NCBI GenBank assembly: GCA_958435885.1
Contig: CAUBHZ010000130.1
Location: forward strand, 1-5,857
Reading direction: 5' to 3'
DNA from: an uncultured Intestinimonas sp.
Lineage (GTDB): Bacteria > Bacillota_A > Clostridia > Oscillospirales > Oscillospiraceae
Length of the DNA: 5,857 bases
Shown here piece by piece: positions 5,728-5,857 of the stretch. Within the stretch, counting starts at the first letter, position 1; each line of letters opens with the position of its first letter. The translations under genes and the position numbers were made by a program. The notes under the pieces were generated by a model. The model searched no databases and was not told where the DNA came from. It saw only the letters and a list, made by a program, of their open reading frames with translations.

Positions 5728-5734
5728 AGGAGGG
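5728..5734 (+). promoter_or_regulatory. Ribosome binding site of leuC
   Basis: AGGAGGG lies 7 bases before the ATG at 5742. It selects the first of three closely spaced in-frame ATG codons (residues 1, 3 and 5). Confidence 0.85.
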
Positions 5735-5741
5735 ACCAAAC

Positions 5742-5857
5742 ATGGGTATGACCATGACCCAGAAGATCCTGGCAAAGCACGCGGGCCTTGCGTCCGTGGA
5801 GGCCGGACAGCTCATCGAGGCCAAGCTGGATCTGGTGCTGGGCAACGACATCACCAC
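5742..5857 (+). CDS. leuC: 3-isopropylmalate dehydratase large subunit, N-terminal fragment
   Basis: The 38 complete codons visible encode [16 protein letters not shown], then [20 protein letters not shown] and ITT, running off the window end. This matches the N-terminus of the LeuC/HacA-type subfamily of the aconitase superfamily, which with LeuD isomerises 2-isopropylmalate to 3-isopropylmalate in leucine synthesis using a [4Fe-4S] cluster. The cluster cysteines lie beyond the window. The fragment cannot by itself exclude a homoaconitase-type relative, but 3-isopropylmalate dehydratase is the usual product in this bacterial group. It is divergent from the Crp/Fnr-family gene, from which it is separated by 110 bases. 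Confidence 0.88.
   Translation, partial: MGMTMTQKILAKHAGLASVEAGQLIEAKLDLVLGNDIT

Overview
The window looks like a chromosomal segment from a GC-rich, endospore-forming gut-type Firmicute. My best guess is an Oscillospiraceae member (Flavonifractor, Lawsonibacter or Intestinimonas-like), inferred from the spore-coat genes, a SCIFF ranthipeptide locus, strong AGGAGG ribosome sites and high GC across all genes. No mobile element, tRNA, rRNA or CRISPR array is visible, and base composition is even.

Layout. Bases 1-1877 (+) hold the end of a SipL-like protein (DUF3794/SPOCS plus a C-terminal LysM domain), then spoIVA, 15 bases apart. The two products are known binding partners in clostridial spore-coat assembly. 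A perfect 17-bp hairpin with A/T tracts on both sides (1876-1913) ends spoIVA and also the convergent minus-strand operon.

Bases 1918-4987 (-) form the most interesting unit, a SCIFF (six-cysteine, radical-SAM-modified) RiPP locus. In transcription order it has a near-consensus promoter (4987-4959), a short leader with a palindrome, a 48-residue precursor peptide scfA (4899-4753), an internal intrinsic terminator (4736-4704), the radical SAM/SPASM maturase scfB (4640-3258), and an Orn/Lys/Arg-decarboxylase-fold PLP enzyme whose ATG overlaps the scfB stop as ATGA. The precursor keeps the SCIFF core cysteines but has a seventh cysteine (Cys13). It also has glycine at position 37, where the studied C. 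thermocellum SCIFF has the threonine that accepts the thioether. The internal terminator would make precursor mRNA more abundant than maturase mRNA.

Bases 5002-5631 (-) encode a Crp/Fnr-family regulator just upstream of scfA with no visible terminator between them. It is transcribed away from leuC (5742 onward, +, cut by the window end). The two divergent promoters overlap in a 110-base intergenic region, so this regulator could plausibly control itself, leuC and, by read-through, the SCIFF locus. That regulatory link is inference.
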